This document shows positions 41,024 to 48,835 of a DNA stretch of 64,000 nt, one piece after another. Made by a program: the position numbers and the translations under genes. Positions within the stretch are counted from its first letter, which is position 1. Each line of letters opens with the position of its first letter. This DNA is from Vulcanimicrobiota bacterium (GTDB lineage Bacteria > Vulcanimicrobiota > Xenobia > Xenobiales > JADMJV01): positions 186,001 through 250,000 of the forward strand of contig JAHBVR010000010.1 of NCBI GenBank assembly GCA_019637395.1. The letters run 5' to 3'. Below the pieces are notes generated by a model. The model was given only the letters and a program-made list of their open reading frames with translations. It made no database searches and was not told the DNA's origin.

Positions 41024-41698
41024 ATGCAATCCGCAAAAATTCTTGTCGTCGACGATGAAAGCCCGATCCGCGGCTTCGTTCGACGTTATCTGGAACGAGA
41101 CGGTTACGAAGTCATCGAAGCCAGCAATGGCCGGGACGCGCTGCAACTGGCCAAATTGGGCGTGGACCTGGTGGTTCTGGATCTGATGATGCCTGGACTG
41201 GATGGTTTCGACGTGGCTCGTCATCTGCGCGCCAGCGGCGACGTGCCGATTCTGATGCTGAGTGCCCGCGGCGACGAGGTGGACCGGGTGACGGGGCTGG
41301 AAATTGGCGCGGATGACTACCTCACCAAGCCGGTCAGTCCCCGGGAGCTCATGGCCCGGATCAAGGCCCTGTTAAGGCGTAGCCGCTTGAGCGGCTCGCG
41401 CCCTCCCGAGCCAAGCGGCCCGGTCGTGATCGACACCGACACTCGCCAGGTTTGGGTGCACGGCGAACGAGTCGAACTCACCCCCCGGGAATATGCCCTG
41501 CTCAAGACGCTGGCTTCGACGCCGGGCAAAAACTTCACCCGCGAAGAGTTGCTCAATCGAGTTTGGGGCCCGGAATACCTGGGAGATACCCGGCGCGTCG
41601 ATGTGCACATCAGCAACCTGCGCGAAAAGCTTTCGCGCCCGGGAGAGACGCCTCCCATTCGCTCCATCTGGGGAGTAGGCTACCGCTACGAATCATGA
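41024..41698 (+). CDS. OmpR/PhoB-family response regulator
   Basis: 224 residues from ATG 41024 (MQSAKILVVDDESP). The receiver domain has acidic pair VVDDE, phospho-Asp in LVVLDLMMPG (about 52), Ser in LMLSARG and Lys in DDYLTKPVSP. The winged-helix DNA-binding domain (about 130-223) has VELTPREYALLKTL, VDVHISNLREKL and GVGYRYES. Its stop overlaps the kinase ATG, so the two are one two-component system. Targets unknown. Confidence 0.93.
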   Translation: MQSAKILVVDDESPIRGFVRRYLERDGYEVIEASNGRDALQLAKLGVDLVVLDLMMPGLDGFDVARHLRASGDVPILMLSARGDEVDRVTGLEIGADDYLTKPVSPRELMARIKALLRRSRLSGSRPPEPSGPVVIDTDTRQVWVHGERVELTPREYALLKTLASTPGKNFTREELLNRVWGPEYLGDTRRVDVHISNLREKLSRPGETPPIRSIWGVGYRYES

Positions 41699-43053
41699 AA
41701 CTGCAGATTCGCCTGACTCTGGTTGCTTTGGGAATGGTACTCCTGTTTGTGGCCACCTTCTACCTGGTCTGGAGCCTGAGTGGCGGGCGCCAGGTCATGC
41801 GGCCCCCGCCCCGAGGAGAATTGTGCCGCCGGGTGGCTCGTCAGGCCAGTCAAATCTATCGCGAGGGCGGCTGGGAAGCGTTGCAGGCTGCCCTGCACTT
41901 CTCGCTCTTTCCCAATCGCGCCAGCATTCTCTACACCGTGCAAGGCGACGAGAAAGCGCGTTGGGGCAGTCACCTAGAAACCGACCCGGAAATGTTGCAG
42001 GAGACTTTGCGGCGCGGAGCTCTGGAGAAGTTCACCTGGACCGGTCTGGAAGTTTGGGCTCGGGTGGATGGAACCGCAGGTCCGGCCGGGGTGGTGAGAA
42101 TCGTCCTGTTTCCCCACAATCACGAGGATCAGCGCTGGCAGTACGCCTATCTGATGTTTACTTCCGGCGGGGCGGCGGCGTTGGTGTCTTTGACCGGTGG
42201 AATGCTGGCCAGTCGCGCCATTGCCCGGCCCATTTCTCAACTGGTCGAGGCCACCCGCGCCCTGGCCCGCAGCGATTTTCGCCACCGCATCGCGCCTCAA
42301 GGCTGGGATGAAGTGCGCGATCTGGCCGACAGTTTCAATCTCATGGCCGACCATCTCGAAAAAACGGTGACTTCCTTGACGGAAGCCAAAGAAAAGGCGG
42401 AAGGCTCGGAAGCCTCGCGACGCCAGTTCCTGGCCGACGTTTCGCACAACCTGCGCACTCCACTGGCGGCCGTGTTGGGCTGGACCGAGGCCCTGCAAGA
42501 TGGCCTGACTCCGGGCGAAGAGCATATTCATCTGCGCAATATTCGCGAAGAAACGATGTATGTGGCTCGTAACGTGCAGCGACTCACCGACTGGTCCCGT
42601 TGGGAAGGACAGGCTCCCCAGTTGCGCCTGGAACCCTTCCCGGTCTCCGAACCCCTGATGGAATGCTTGCAAAGCCTGGAAGACGCGGCCCAGAACAAGA
42701 ACATGACGATGGAACTCGTCGGTTTGGAGGATGAGCCCTTTGTGCGGGCCGACCGCATCCGCCTGCGCGAGCTCTTCCAACTGTTGTTGGAAAATGCCAT
42801 CCACCACAACGAACCGGGTCAGAAGTTGCGGGTCGAGTTTGCTCGGGAGGGCAGCCGTCTGCGGGCCACCGTGAGCGACAATGGTCCGGGGCTACCCGAG
42901 GAGCTGCGCGAGGACCTGGAGTGCCGGGTGGGCGGGGGCCTGGGATTGGCCATCGCCGTTCGCCTGGCCGCCGCCCACGGGGGTCGCCTGGAGGTATTGC
43001 CCGGACCGGGAACCAGTTTGAGTTTCACCTTGGAGTGGATTTCCTTCGACTGA
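41695..43053 (+). CDS. Membrane sensor histidine kinase
   Basis: 452 residues from ATG 41695 (ATGA overlap). It has a membrane helix (LTLVALGMVLLFVATFYLVW), a sensor region of about 120 residues, a second helix (about 150-172), and a HAMP domain (RAIARPISQLVEATRALARS). A HisKA domain has the phospho-His in FLADVSHNLRTPLA (about 250). An HATPase domain shows ENAIHHNEPGQ, SDNGPGLPEE and GGGLGLAIA. It phosphorylates the response regulator upstream. The sensed signal is unknown. Confidence 0.92.
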   Translation: MKLQIRLTLVALGMVLLFVATFYLVWSLSGGRQVMRPPPRGELCRRVARQASQIYREGGWEALQAALHFSLFPNRASILYTVQGDEKARWGSHLETDPEMLQETLRRGALEKFTWTGLEVWARVDGTAGPAGVVRIVLFPHNHEDQRWQYAYLMFTSGGAAALVSLTGGMLASRAIARPISQLVEATRALARSDFRHRIAPQGWDEVRDLADSFNLMADHLEKTVTSLTEAKEKAEGSEASRRQFLADVSHNLRTPLAAVLGWTEALQDGLTPGEEHIHLRNIREETMYVARNVQRLTDWSRWEGQAPQLRLEPFPVSEPLMECLQSLEDAAQNKNMTMELVGLEDEPFVRADRIRLRELFQLLLENAIHHNEPGQKLRVEFAREGSRLRATVSDNGPGLPEELREDLECRVGGGLGLAIAVRLAAAHGGRLEVLPGPGTSLSFTLEWISFD

Positions 43054-43066
43054 AGAAGGCCGCCGG

Positions 43067-44311
43067 GTGATCGAATCGGTGGCGGCCCGCATGGCTAAGT
43101 TGGGCTACGTGGAATCGGCGCTGGAGGACATTCTCCAGGTGCGCCCGTTTACGTTCCGCCGCTCCATTCACCAGCCGGCTTATCGGCGACGCTGGCGAAA
43201 ACACGGACCGCTGGGTTTGGCAGTCGCCTTCTTCTTGCTGCAGGAGTCCCTCTCACTGGAAGAGTTGCGCCAGTTACTCGATGACGAGAGCATTGCCGCC
43301 CTGCACATGCAAGGCTTCCTTGAACCCAACCGGCTGGGCATCCGCTCCAAGGTGGACCTCTATCCTTGCATGGGAGCTTATTTCTTCACGGACAGCGCTT
43401 TCGAACTGCAACCCTGGCCCGAACAAGTCTACTGGCTGGGCGGCGACAGTTACACGCTGGCCTATTGCACCCCGCGCCGCGCCTATTCGAAAGCCCTTGA
43501 CCTGTGCAGCGGTTCCGGCATTCATGCCCTGCTGGCCGGCTGCCCGGCGCTGGGAATGGACATTAATGCCCGGGCCATCGAATTCGGCCGTCTCAACGCG
43601 GCCCTCAACGGCATCTCCGGCGTGGAGTTCGCTCAGGGAGATTGCTGCGAAGCCGCAGGCCGCTATGATCTGGTGACTTTGAACCCTCCCTTTGTGCCTA
43701 CTCCCGAAGGAGTTGCCGAACTCTATCGCACCGGCGGGGGCAGTGGAGAAGGCGTCACCGAGCGCGTGGTGCGCAAACTCGCGGACTGGCTCCGTCCGGG
43801 CGGGCTCTTTTCCATGGCCACCGAGGCACCCGACGGCGCCCTGCAGCGCATGCGCAGTTGGCTGGGTCCAGGCTGGGGGTTGGCTGAACTCAAAAAATTC
43901 GAGTTTCCCATCGAGGATTATATCTTCAGCAATATCCTTTCCTCGGCCACGCCTCCCGATCAGCAGGAGGCGGAATACGACCGCTGGCTGGATTCTTACG
44001 AGGCCTTCGGCATTCAGAAGATGGTTTCGGCCCAATATTTCGCGGTGCGCTTAGCGGCCGGCTGTGCCGACTGGCAATGCTCCCGCGAAATTCCCCACCC
44101 GTCCGGACCTCAAGGCGAGCACTGGGGGAAGTGGCTGGAAGCCCTGAACACCTGGAATTCCCCCTGGCCCGAAGACTTCGTGCCCCGGCTCCGAGAACCG
44201 GAACGGCCGGGCTTCTCGGAGCAAGGCAAGCCGCTGGGACAGATCGAGGATCGAGAGAGCCTAAAAGCTCTCGGAGAACAAATGCTGATCACCCATTGGA
44301 ATGAGAAATAA
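43067..44311 (+). CDS. SAM-dependent methyltransferase (PrmC/RlmG-like)
   Basis: 414 residues from GTG 43067, 13 bases after the kinase. An unusual N-terminal region of about 135 residues is followed by a class I methyltransferase: SAM-binding KALDLCSGSGIHALLAG, acidic LGMDINARAIEF, and catalytic VTLNPPFVPT. N-P-P-F/Y points to an amino-group methylase acting on Gln, Asn or a base (PrmC, RlmG and relatives). Target not identifiable. Probably co-transcribed with the two-component system. Confidence 0.78.
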   Translation: MIESVAARMAKLGYVESALEDILQVRPFTFRRSIHQPAYRRRWRKHGPLGLAVAFFLLQESLSLEELRQLLDDESIAALHMQGFLEPNRLGIRSKVDLYPCMGAYFFTDSAFELQPWPEQVYWLGGDSYTLAYCTPRRAYSKALDLCSGSGIHALLAGCPALGMDINARAIEFGRLNAALNGISGVEFAQGDCCEAAGRYDLVTLNPPFVPTPEGVAELYRTGGGSGEGVTERVVRKLADWLRPGGLFSMATEAPDGALQRMRSWLGPGWGLAELKKFEFPIEDYIFSNILSSATPPDQQEAEYDRWLDSYEAFGIQKMVSAQYFAVRLAAGCADWQCSREIPHPSGPQGEHWGKWLEALNTWNSPWPEDFVPRLREPERPGFSEQGKPLGQIEDRESLKALGEQMLITHWNEK

Positions 44312-44422
44312 GCGGCTGGCTCGGAGAGTTTCACTTGTTTCCGCACTATGGAGACAATAGTATCTGACTATGGGGTGAACGCGAAAGCAGGACACGCTAC
44401 AGAGGACCTCCTCTAAAACCAA

Positions 44423-44448
44423 AGGCCGGCAGTGTGGGCTGCCGGCCT
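44423..44448. repeat. GC-rich dispersed hairpin, copy 2
   Basis: AGGCCGGCAG, six bases, CTGCCGGCCT: a perfect 10-bp stem. The inner arms match the hairpin at 982-1005. It ends 18 bases before the start of a 22-residue ORF, so it could also act as a leader structure for that ORF. Confidence 0.5.
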
Positions 44449-44466
44449 ACGGAAGGGAGGTCTCCA

Positions 44467-44535
44467 ATGTGGACAATCCTGCGAGTAGTGATCGTAGTTG
44501 TCTTCCTGGTTTGGTTGGCACAGCCAGCCTACTAG
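44467..44535 (+). CDS. 22-residue hydrophobic peptide
   Basis: MWTILRVVIVVVFLVWLAQP and two further residues, after AGGGAGG with 7 bases of spacing, the best ribosome site in this region. It is nearly all one membrane helix, like small toxin or leader peptides. It lies in the 567-base gap between the methyltransferase and tRNA-Ala. Confidence 0.5.
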   Translation: MWTILRVVIVVVFLVWLAQPAY

Positions 44536-44604
44536 GCGGATAACTCCCCTGAGTCCCCCGGTCTGAGCTAGGGGGCTCTTCCCCAGTTTACCAGGAGGTT
44601 CGAC

Positions 44605-44700
44605 ATGGAGCAAGCAAAGCGGCGACCACCAGGCCGGCCCCGCCATTCTATTCCTCTGCTTTCTGGTGGCCGTTCACGCCTCCATCCATTCCTTGGGTAG
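44605..44700 (+). CDS. Short ORF after a strong ribosome site
   Basis: 31 residues (MEQAKRRPPGRPRHSIPLLS...) after AGGAGG-6 bases-ATG. The sequence itself looks weak: the +1 frame instead reads a hydrophobic stretch (AILFLCFLVAVHASIHSL) with no start of its own. So either a short basic peptide is made, or a frameshift has broken a small membrane protein. A GC hairpin-like stretch (44550-44572) separates it from the 22-residue ORF. Confidence 0.3.
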   Translation: MEQAKRRPPGRPRHSIPLLSGGRSRLHPFLG

Positions 44701-44853
44701 AGGCTCGAAAAGCTCTCGGACAGCGGCTCGAGCTCGGGACAAAGCCCGATGGGGCGGGGCTCGGAAAACGTTACTGTCCTAGCCTTATTATGACCAACAA
44801 CCTGGTTCAGTCAAGGTTTACGGGTGCGGGCCAATAAGTCTCCCTTAAAGCAA

Positions 44854-44874
44854 AAACCCGCCGATAGCGGGTTT
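44854..44874 (-). terminator. Terminator of the Ile-Ala tRNA pair
   Basis: AAACCCGC (44854-44861), five bases, GCGGGTTT (44867-44874). On the minus strand the stem runs into TTTTTGC, directly after tRNA-Ala. Confidence 0.8.
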
Positions 44875-44878
44875 CCTT

Positions 44879-44954
44879 TGGTGGAGCCAGACGGACTCGA
44901 ACCGACGACATCCTGCTTGCAAAGCAGGCGCTCTCCCAGCTGAGCTATGGCCCC
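44879..44954 (-). tRNA. tRNA-Ala (anticodon TGC)
   Basis: Acceptor GGGGCCA/TGGCTCC, D-arm AGCTCAGCTGGGAGAGC, anticodon loop TTTGCAA giving UGC, T-arm GTCGGTTCGAGTCCGTC, encoded CCA. Second gene of the Ile-Ala pair. Confidence 0.94.
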
Positions 44955-44963
44955 GTTCGGAAC

Positions 44964-45040
44964 TGGTGGGCTTAGCAGGACTCGAACCTGCGACCTCATC
45001 CTTATCAGGGATGCGCTCTAACCACCTGAGCTATAAGCCC
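44964..45040 (-). tRNA. tRNA-Ile (anticodon GAT)
   Basis: Acceptor GGGCTTA/TAAGCCC, D-arm AGCTCAGGTGGTTAGAGC, anticodon loop CTGATAA giving GAU, T-arm GCAGGTTCGAGTCCTGC, encoded CCA. First gene of the pair. Nine bases separate it from tRNA-Ala. Confidence 0.94.
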
Positions 45041-45052
45041 GAACGTTTGGGT

Positions 45053-45081
45053 AAGATAGCACCTCAGCCGGTCAGCGTCAA
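45053..45081 (-). promoter_or_regulatory. Promoter of the Ile-Ala tRNA pair
   Basis: Minus strand TTGACG (45081-45076), 17 bases, TATCTT (45058-45053), about 7 bases before the likely start. As at the other tRNA cluster, the -35 hexamer contains the TGA stop of the upstream gene. Confidence 0.8.
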
Positions 45082-46391
45082 GCATTCCAGGATTGCACCT
45101 CCAGAGACACGCTGGCGCCGCCGCCGCAGTGTCCGCAAGTGGTCCGCCCGGCCGGCACCGTCTGCTGGCAGAACGGGCACGTCCACCCTGCTCCTTCCGA
45201 AACATCCGGCGCCGGAACCAGGCGCAGCAACTCATCGCGGGCCTCGTAGAGCAGCTCTCGCGGCCCACCCTTGGTAAACTCCAGCATCCGGTCGACCACT
45301 CCCTGCCAGGCCTCGGGCGGATTGGAGGCCGTAAACAGCCCGGGCACCGCCGGCACCGGCAGGGTATTGCGCAGCAATCCCTGGATCACCTCATAGTAGT
45401 GCCCGGCCGCCCCCCCACGCAAATGCCCGGTCGCCTGCACTTGGCCGGAAGCCTCCCCAAAGCTGGCCGCCAGCGCATCCACCCAGTCCGTCAAATCCGC
45501 CAGCGTCTCATCCGAAATCGCTCCACCCGGGTCAAAGTCGGTCAATTCGGCCAGGTCCTGGTCCACCTGAGGAATCCACTCGGCCAGGAACTCCGCCGGC
45601 AAGGGCAACAACTCGCGCTGCTGGCCCCACCAATGGGACAGCTCCACCAACAGCGGCTGCACCGCCTCTCTCCAAAACTCCACCCGATCGTCGGCATCGG
45701 GCAGCCTCTCGAAGCATTCCTCCAGCCCCGCCCCCACCAGCGGAATCGGCCAGCGCCGAAACCGCTCCATCTGCCGCTCACGGGCTTTGCGCCGCCATTC
45801 CACCAACACCAGCAGCAACTCCGACGTCTCCACCAGCCGGGCCATGCCCGCCTTGAGGGTGGACAACGACCCGAACTCCGCTATGGCCTGCTCCAGATGG
45901 CGGAAGCCCACTTCCAGGTCTCGCTGTGCCTCGGCCGGCAAAACCGGCCGCAGGGCCTCAAAACCCTCTTGCAAACGCGAGCCCCACACGCGCAGCCGGG
46001 GCAACCGCTCCGAAATGGCCCGCTCCTCGGCCTGCCCCGCCGACCAACAGGCGCCCGCCAGCACCATGTCGTTGATCAACGGATCCGGCGAGTAAGTCGC
46101 CTTGTCGCGTTCCGCCTGCACCGCCTCCATAATCTGAACCGCCTCGAAAGCCTGCGGCAGCAGTTTGTCCAAGGGACTGGCAGAGGACATCTCACTCAGC
46201 AAAAACTCCAGATTGGCCAGCTCCTGCTTCTGGGCCTCGCTTACCCAGTAAGCTGACTCGAAGTAATGCCAGGCCCGAGCGTCCTCCAGCCCCCGCTCGA
46301 ACTCAAAAACCGTTTCCTCGGTGGGTGTGCGAAAAAAGGCCAGCTCATTCAAAAAACTGACCCAACTGGAAGGCAGATGAATAATCTCCAA
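45078..46391 (-). CDS. Unknown helical protein with C-terminal zinc ribbon
   Basis: 437 residues from TTG 46391; the longer frame lies inside the glycosyltransferase gene. It is almost all helical, Leu/Glu/Trp-rich, without membrane segments. The end carries CPFC and CGHC (about 408-427), a zinc ribbon of the rubredoxin-like type. It starts 3 bases after the glycosyltransferase stop, so the two are probably one operon. No family recognised. Confidence 0.6.
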   Translation of the reverse strand: MEIIHLPSSWVSFLNELAFFRTPTEETVFEFERGLEDARAWHYFESAYWVSEAQKQELANLEFLLSEMSSASPLDKLLPQAFEAVQIMEAVQAERDKATYSPDPLINDMVLAGACWSAGQAEERAISERLPRLRVWGSRLQEGFEALRPVLPAEAQRDLEVGFRHLEQAIAEFGSLSTLKAGMARLVETSELLLVLVEWRRKARERQMERFRRWPIPLVGAGLEECFERLPDADDRVEFWREAVQPLLVELSHWWGQQRELLPLPAEFLAEWIPQVDQDLAELTDFDPGGAISDETLADLTDWVDALAASFGEASGQVQATGHLRGGAAGHYYEVIQGLLRNTLPVPAVPGLFTASNPPEAWQGVVDRMLEFTKGGPRELLYEARDELLRLVPAPDVSEGAGWTCPFCQQTVPAGRTTCGHCGGGASVSLEVQSWNA

Positions 46392-46393
46392 AT

Positions 46394-47575
46394 CTAACGC
46401 CCCCCCACATGCGACCCCTGGCAGAGCCGCCATAATTCCTCGGCCGCCGCCGTAAACCCGGAAGCAGCCGCGCGTTCCCGCGCCACCGCCCCCATGGCGG
46501 AACGCAACTTCTCATCGGCCAACAGTTCACGCACCGCCGCTCCCAAAGCCGGCCCGTCCTCCACGATGCGCCCCCAGGCGGGCTCCACCGTCGCTTCCAC
46601 GCCATAGCTGCGCAGTCCCACAACAGGGCAACCGGCCGCCATCGCCTCCACGATCGTCAGCCCGTAGCTCTCATGCCGCGAACCCACCACGAAAACCGAA
46701 GCCAGCTCCAAAGCCGCCCGCTTCATCGCTCCGCCCAGGTGGCCCGGGAAGATCACCGGCCGCCCCTGAGCCAGCCGCTCCAGCTTGCGCATGTAGCGCT
46801 GGCCCAGCATATAACTGGGGGCCCCGGCGATAATGATCTTGCCGTCGTAATGGCGTAGCAGCAAATCCTGGCCCTTCTCGGGCGCAATCCGCGACATGGT
46901 CAGCACATACGGCCCCGGGCCCCACTCCGAACGCAGCTGTTCCTTGGCTGCCTCCACACCGGCAGCCGAGGTCAAGGGCGCTCCCCAGGGCACCACCCGC
47001 ACTCGCCCACCCGGCATGAACGGATATTCCGCCTCCAAAATCCCCTTCATGCGCGCAGAAGGCACCACCAGATAGCGGCAATGAGCCGCCGCCTGATACT
47101 GCTTCTCGAACACCAGTTGCAGTAAATCCGGCCACTTGACCAGGGAACGCGTCACTCGATGCAACCAGGCCCAGGACGAAGGGCTGACCACATCCCCCAA
47201 ATAGAACCGTTGAAAGTAATCCACCACGTCGACGTGCAAAATGGCCAGGCAATCCACCCCCGCCTGCGCCAGACGCGCAAACGAAGGCCCCTCGGAAATG
47301 TCATGCGACAAAACGACGGGCAAAGGCCGCATCGCCAGAATCGCCTCCGTGGCCTCCTGCTCGAAGCGCCGCGAAAAGCGCGCATACTCCAGCTCATTCA
47401 AGGAAGACGGCAGCGTAGAATCAAGGCCGCCCACGCGAATATCCGCCCCCGGGCCGCTGCCGATCAAACACACCGAAGGCCACAGGGCCCGTAGCCGCTC
47501 ACACACGGCCGCCCCGCCGCCCAGCGGCACCTGATCGGAATCATAGCCGCCGTGAGCGGCCGTCATCACCAGCAC
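46394..47575 (-). CDS. Family 4-type glycosyltransferase
   Basis: About 394 residues from GTG 47575. The open frame runs on to 47722, but that part is the translated tandem repeat at 47644-47721. GT-B fold: N-terminal VLVMTAAHGGYDSD, the linker VLTMSRIAPEKGQDLLLRHY, and the donor-binding region VVGSRHESYGLTIVEAMAAG (E-x7-E: HESYGLTIVE) with GLRSYGVEATVEP. It transfers a sugar from a nucleotide donor. Acceptor unknown; no polysaccharide cluster surrounds it. The start is uncertain because no ribosome site is well placed. Confidence 0.8.
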   Translation of the reverse strand: MLVMTAAHGGYDSDQVPLGGGAAVCERLRALWPSVCLIGSGPGADIRVGGLDSTLPSSLNELEYARFSRRFEQEATEAILAMRPLPVVLSHDISEGPSFARLAQAGVDCLAILHVDVVDYFQRFYLGDVVSPSSWAWLHRVTRSLVKWPDLLQLVFEKQYQAAAHCRYLVVPSARMKGILEAEYPFMPGGRVRVVPWGAPLTSAAGVEAAKEQLRSEWGPGPYVLTMSRIAPEKGQDLLLRHYDGKIIIAGAPSYMLGQRYMRKLERLAQGRPVIFPGHLGGAMKRAALELASVFVVGSRHESYGLTIVEAMAAGCPVVGLRSYGVEATVEPAWGRIVEDGPALGAAVRELLADEKLRSAMGAVARERAAASGFTAAAEELWRLCQGSHVGGR

Positions 47576-47643
47576 CCGCGCCAGTTGGCCAAAAAGGAGT
47601 AAAGGGCCTCCTTTCGGGTAAGACACCCCCCATAACAGCCCAG

Positions 47644-47721
47644 TAGGGGGGCTAGTCGCCTCCCCTAGGACCCCCCAACCAGAGGTTCTAGGGGGGCTGT
47701 CGCCTCCCCTAGGACCCCCCA
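47644..47721. repeat. Tandem GC-rich repeat upstream of ferritin
   Basis: Two copies of a 33-34-base unit (47644-47677 and 47689-47721) differing by a single inserted A and separated by 11 bases. Each unit begins TAGGGGGGCT, has CCTCCCCTAGG in the middle and ends GGACCCCCCA, so each can fold as a G6/C6 hairpin. A third CCCCCCA without the rest lies at about 47627. It falls in the 167-base gap between the divergent glycosyltransferase and ferritin genes. Confidence 0.7.
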
Positions 47722-47742
47722 CTAAGCATAGGAGAACACTAA

Positions 47743-48264
47743 ATGCCCAACGATACCCTGATCTTGAAGCCCGGCTGCATCGAAGGCCTCAACCAGCAGA
47801 TCGTCAACGAAATGCACGCCTCGCTGCAGTACCTGGCCATCGCCAGCTACTTCGATGATGAAGGCCTGCCTGAACTGGCCGGCCACTTCAGCCGCCAGTC
47901 CGAAGAAGAGCGCCAGCACGCTCTCAAATTCGTCAAATACCTGCACGACGCCGGCACCCGCCCCGTCTTCAAAGGCATCCCCGACGTGCGCAACGATTTC
48001 AGCTCGGCCACCGACGCCGTGCAGTGCGCCCTCGACGGCGAAATCAAAGTCACCAACCAGATCAACGACCTGGTCGGCCTCTCCCACCGCGAGAACGACT
48101 ACATGACCCACACCTTCCTGCAGTGGTTCGTCACCGAACAACTCGAAGAGGTTTCTACCGTCACCACTCTGCTCCAGGTCATCAAGCACGCCGGCCCCAG
48201 CCTGCTGTTAGTGGAAGACTTCATCCGCCGCATGCCCACCGAGACCGAAGGCGCCGATGCGTAA
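47743..48264 (+). CDS. Ferritin-like iron-storage protein
   Basis: 173 residues after ATAGGAG. A four-helix bundle with ferroxidase residues in order: Glu in IVNEMHASLQYLAIA, Glu-Glu-x-x-His in SEEERQHALKFVKY, and later ENDYMTHTFLQWFVTEQLEEV. It oxidises and stores iron. It lacks the C-terminal Met-rich heme-binding region of bacterioferritin, so FtnA-like is likelier. Its end overlaps the SCO gene by 8 bases, linking iron and copper handling near the oxidase operon. Confidence 0.86.
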   Translation: MPNDTLILKPGCIEGLNQQIVNEMHASLQYLAIASYFDDEGLPELAGHFSRQSEEERQHALKFVKYLHDAGTRPVFKGIPDVRNDFSSATDAVQCALDGEIKVTNQINDLVGLSHRENDYMTHTFLQWFVTEQLEEVSTVTTLLQVIKHAGPSLLLVEDFIRRMPTETEGADA

Positions 48265-48835
48265 AGTCCTGCTGGCGCTATTGGCCCTGACCATATGCGC
48301 CCTGGCCGATCCGACCGGGTCCACCCTGCGGATCGGCCAGAAAGTACCCGATTTCAGCCTCACCGACCAGAACGCCAAAAAAGTCTCCCTCAGCGACTTC
48401 AAAGGCAAAGTGGTGCTGGTCACCTTTCTCTACACCCAATGCCCCTACCCCGAGAAGTGCCCCATGCTGGCTCAGAAGCTGGGCAAGACGCGCGACTTAC
48501 TCGACCAGGTGGAAAGCGCCAGAGGCCAGTTTCAGGTCATCTCCATCACCCTCGATCCCAAACGCGACACCCCCGAGGCGCTCAAAAAATACGCCCAGGG
48601 CCAGGATGAAAACGCCGACAACTGGACCTTCATGACCGGCAAAGCCAGCGACGTCAACAAAGTGGCCTCGCTCTTCGGAGTCATCTACTACACCGAAAAA
48701 GGTGTCATCGATCACAACATGCGAACCGCCGTGATCGACCGCAAAGGCAAACTCAGCAAGCTCTTCACCGGCAACGACTGGAAGCCGGGCGAAATCGCCG
48801 CCCTGGTGCGCGACCTTGCTAGCCAAAGCCCGTAA
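48257..48835 (+). CDS. sco: SCO1/SenC family copper chaperone
   Basis: 192 residues with a signal peptide (MRKVLLALLALTICALA). A thioredoxin-like fold delivers copper to CuA of oxidase subunit II. Visible: VPDFSLTDQNAKKVSLSDFK, VVLVTFLYTQCPYPEKCPML and the distal ligand His in IDHNMRTAVIDRKGKL. The Cys pair is spaced C-P-Y-P-E-K-C (five residues between) instead of the standard three, so metal binding may differ. It is on the opposite strand to the oxidase operon but close by. Confidence 0.85.
   Translation: MRKVLLALLALTICALADPTGSTLRIGQKVPDFSLTDQNAKKVSLSDFKGKVVLVTFLYTQCPYPEKCPMLAQKLGKTRDLLDQVESARGQFQVISITLDPKRDTPEALKKYAQGQDENADNWTFMTGKASDVNKVASLFGVIYYTEKGVIDHNMRTAVIDRKGKLSKLFTGNDWKPGEIAALVRDLASQSP

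Noticed and set aside
47576-47722. N-terminal extension of the glycosyltransferase
   Set aside because: The extra residues are the translation of the tandem hairpin repeat (GGPRGGDSPP / GVLGEATSPP), not a protein domain.
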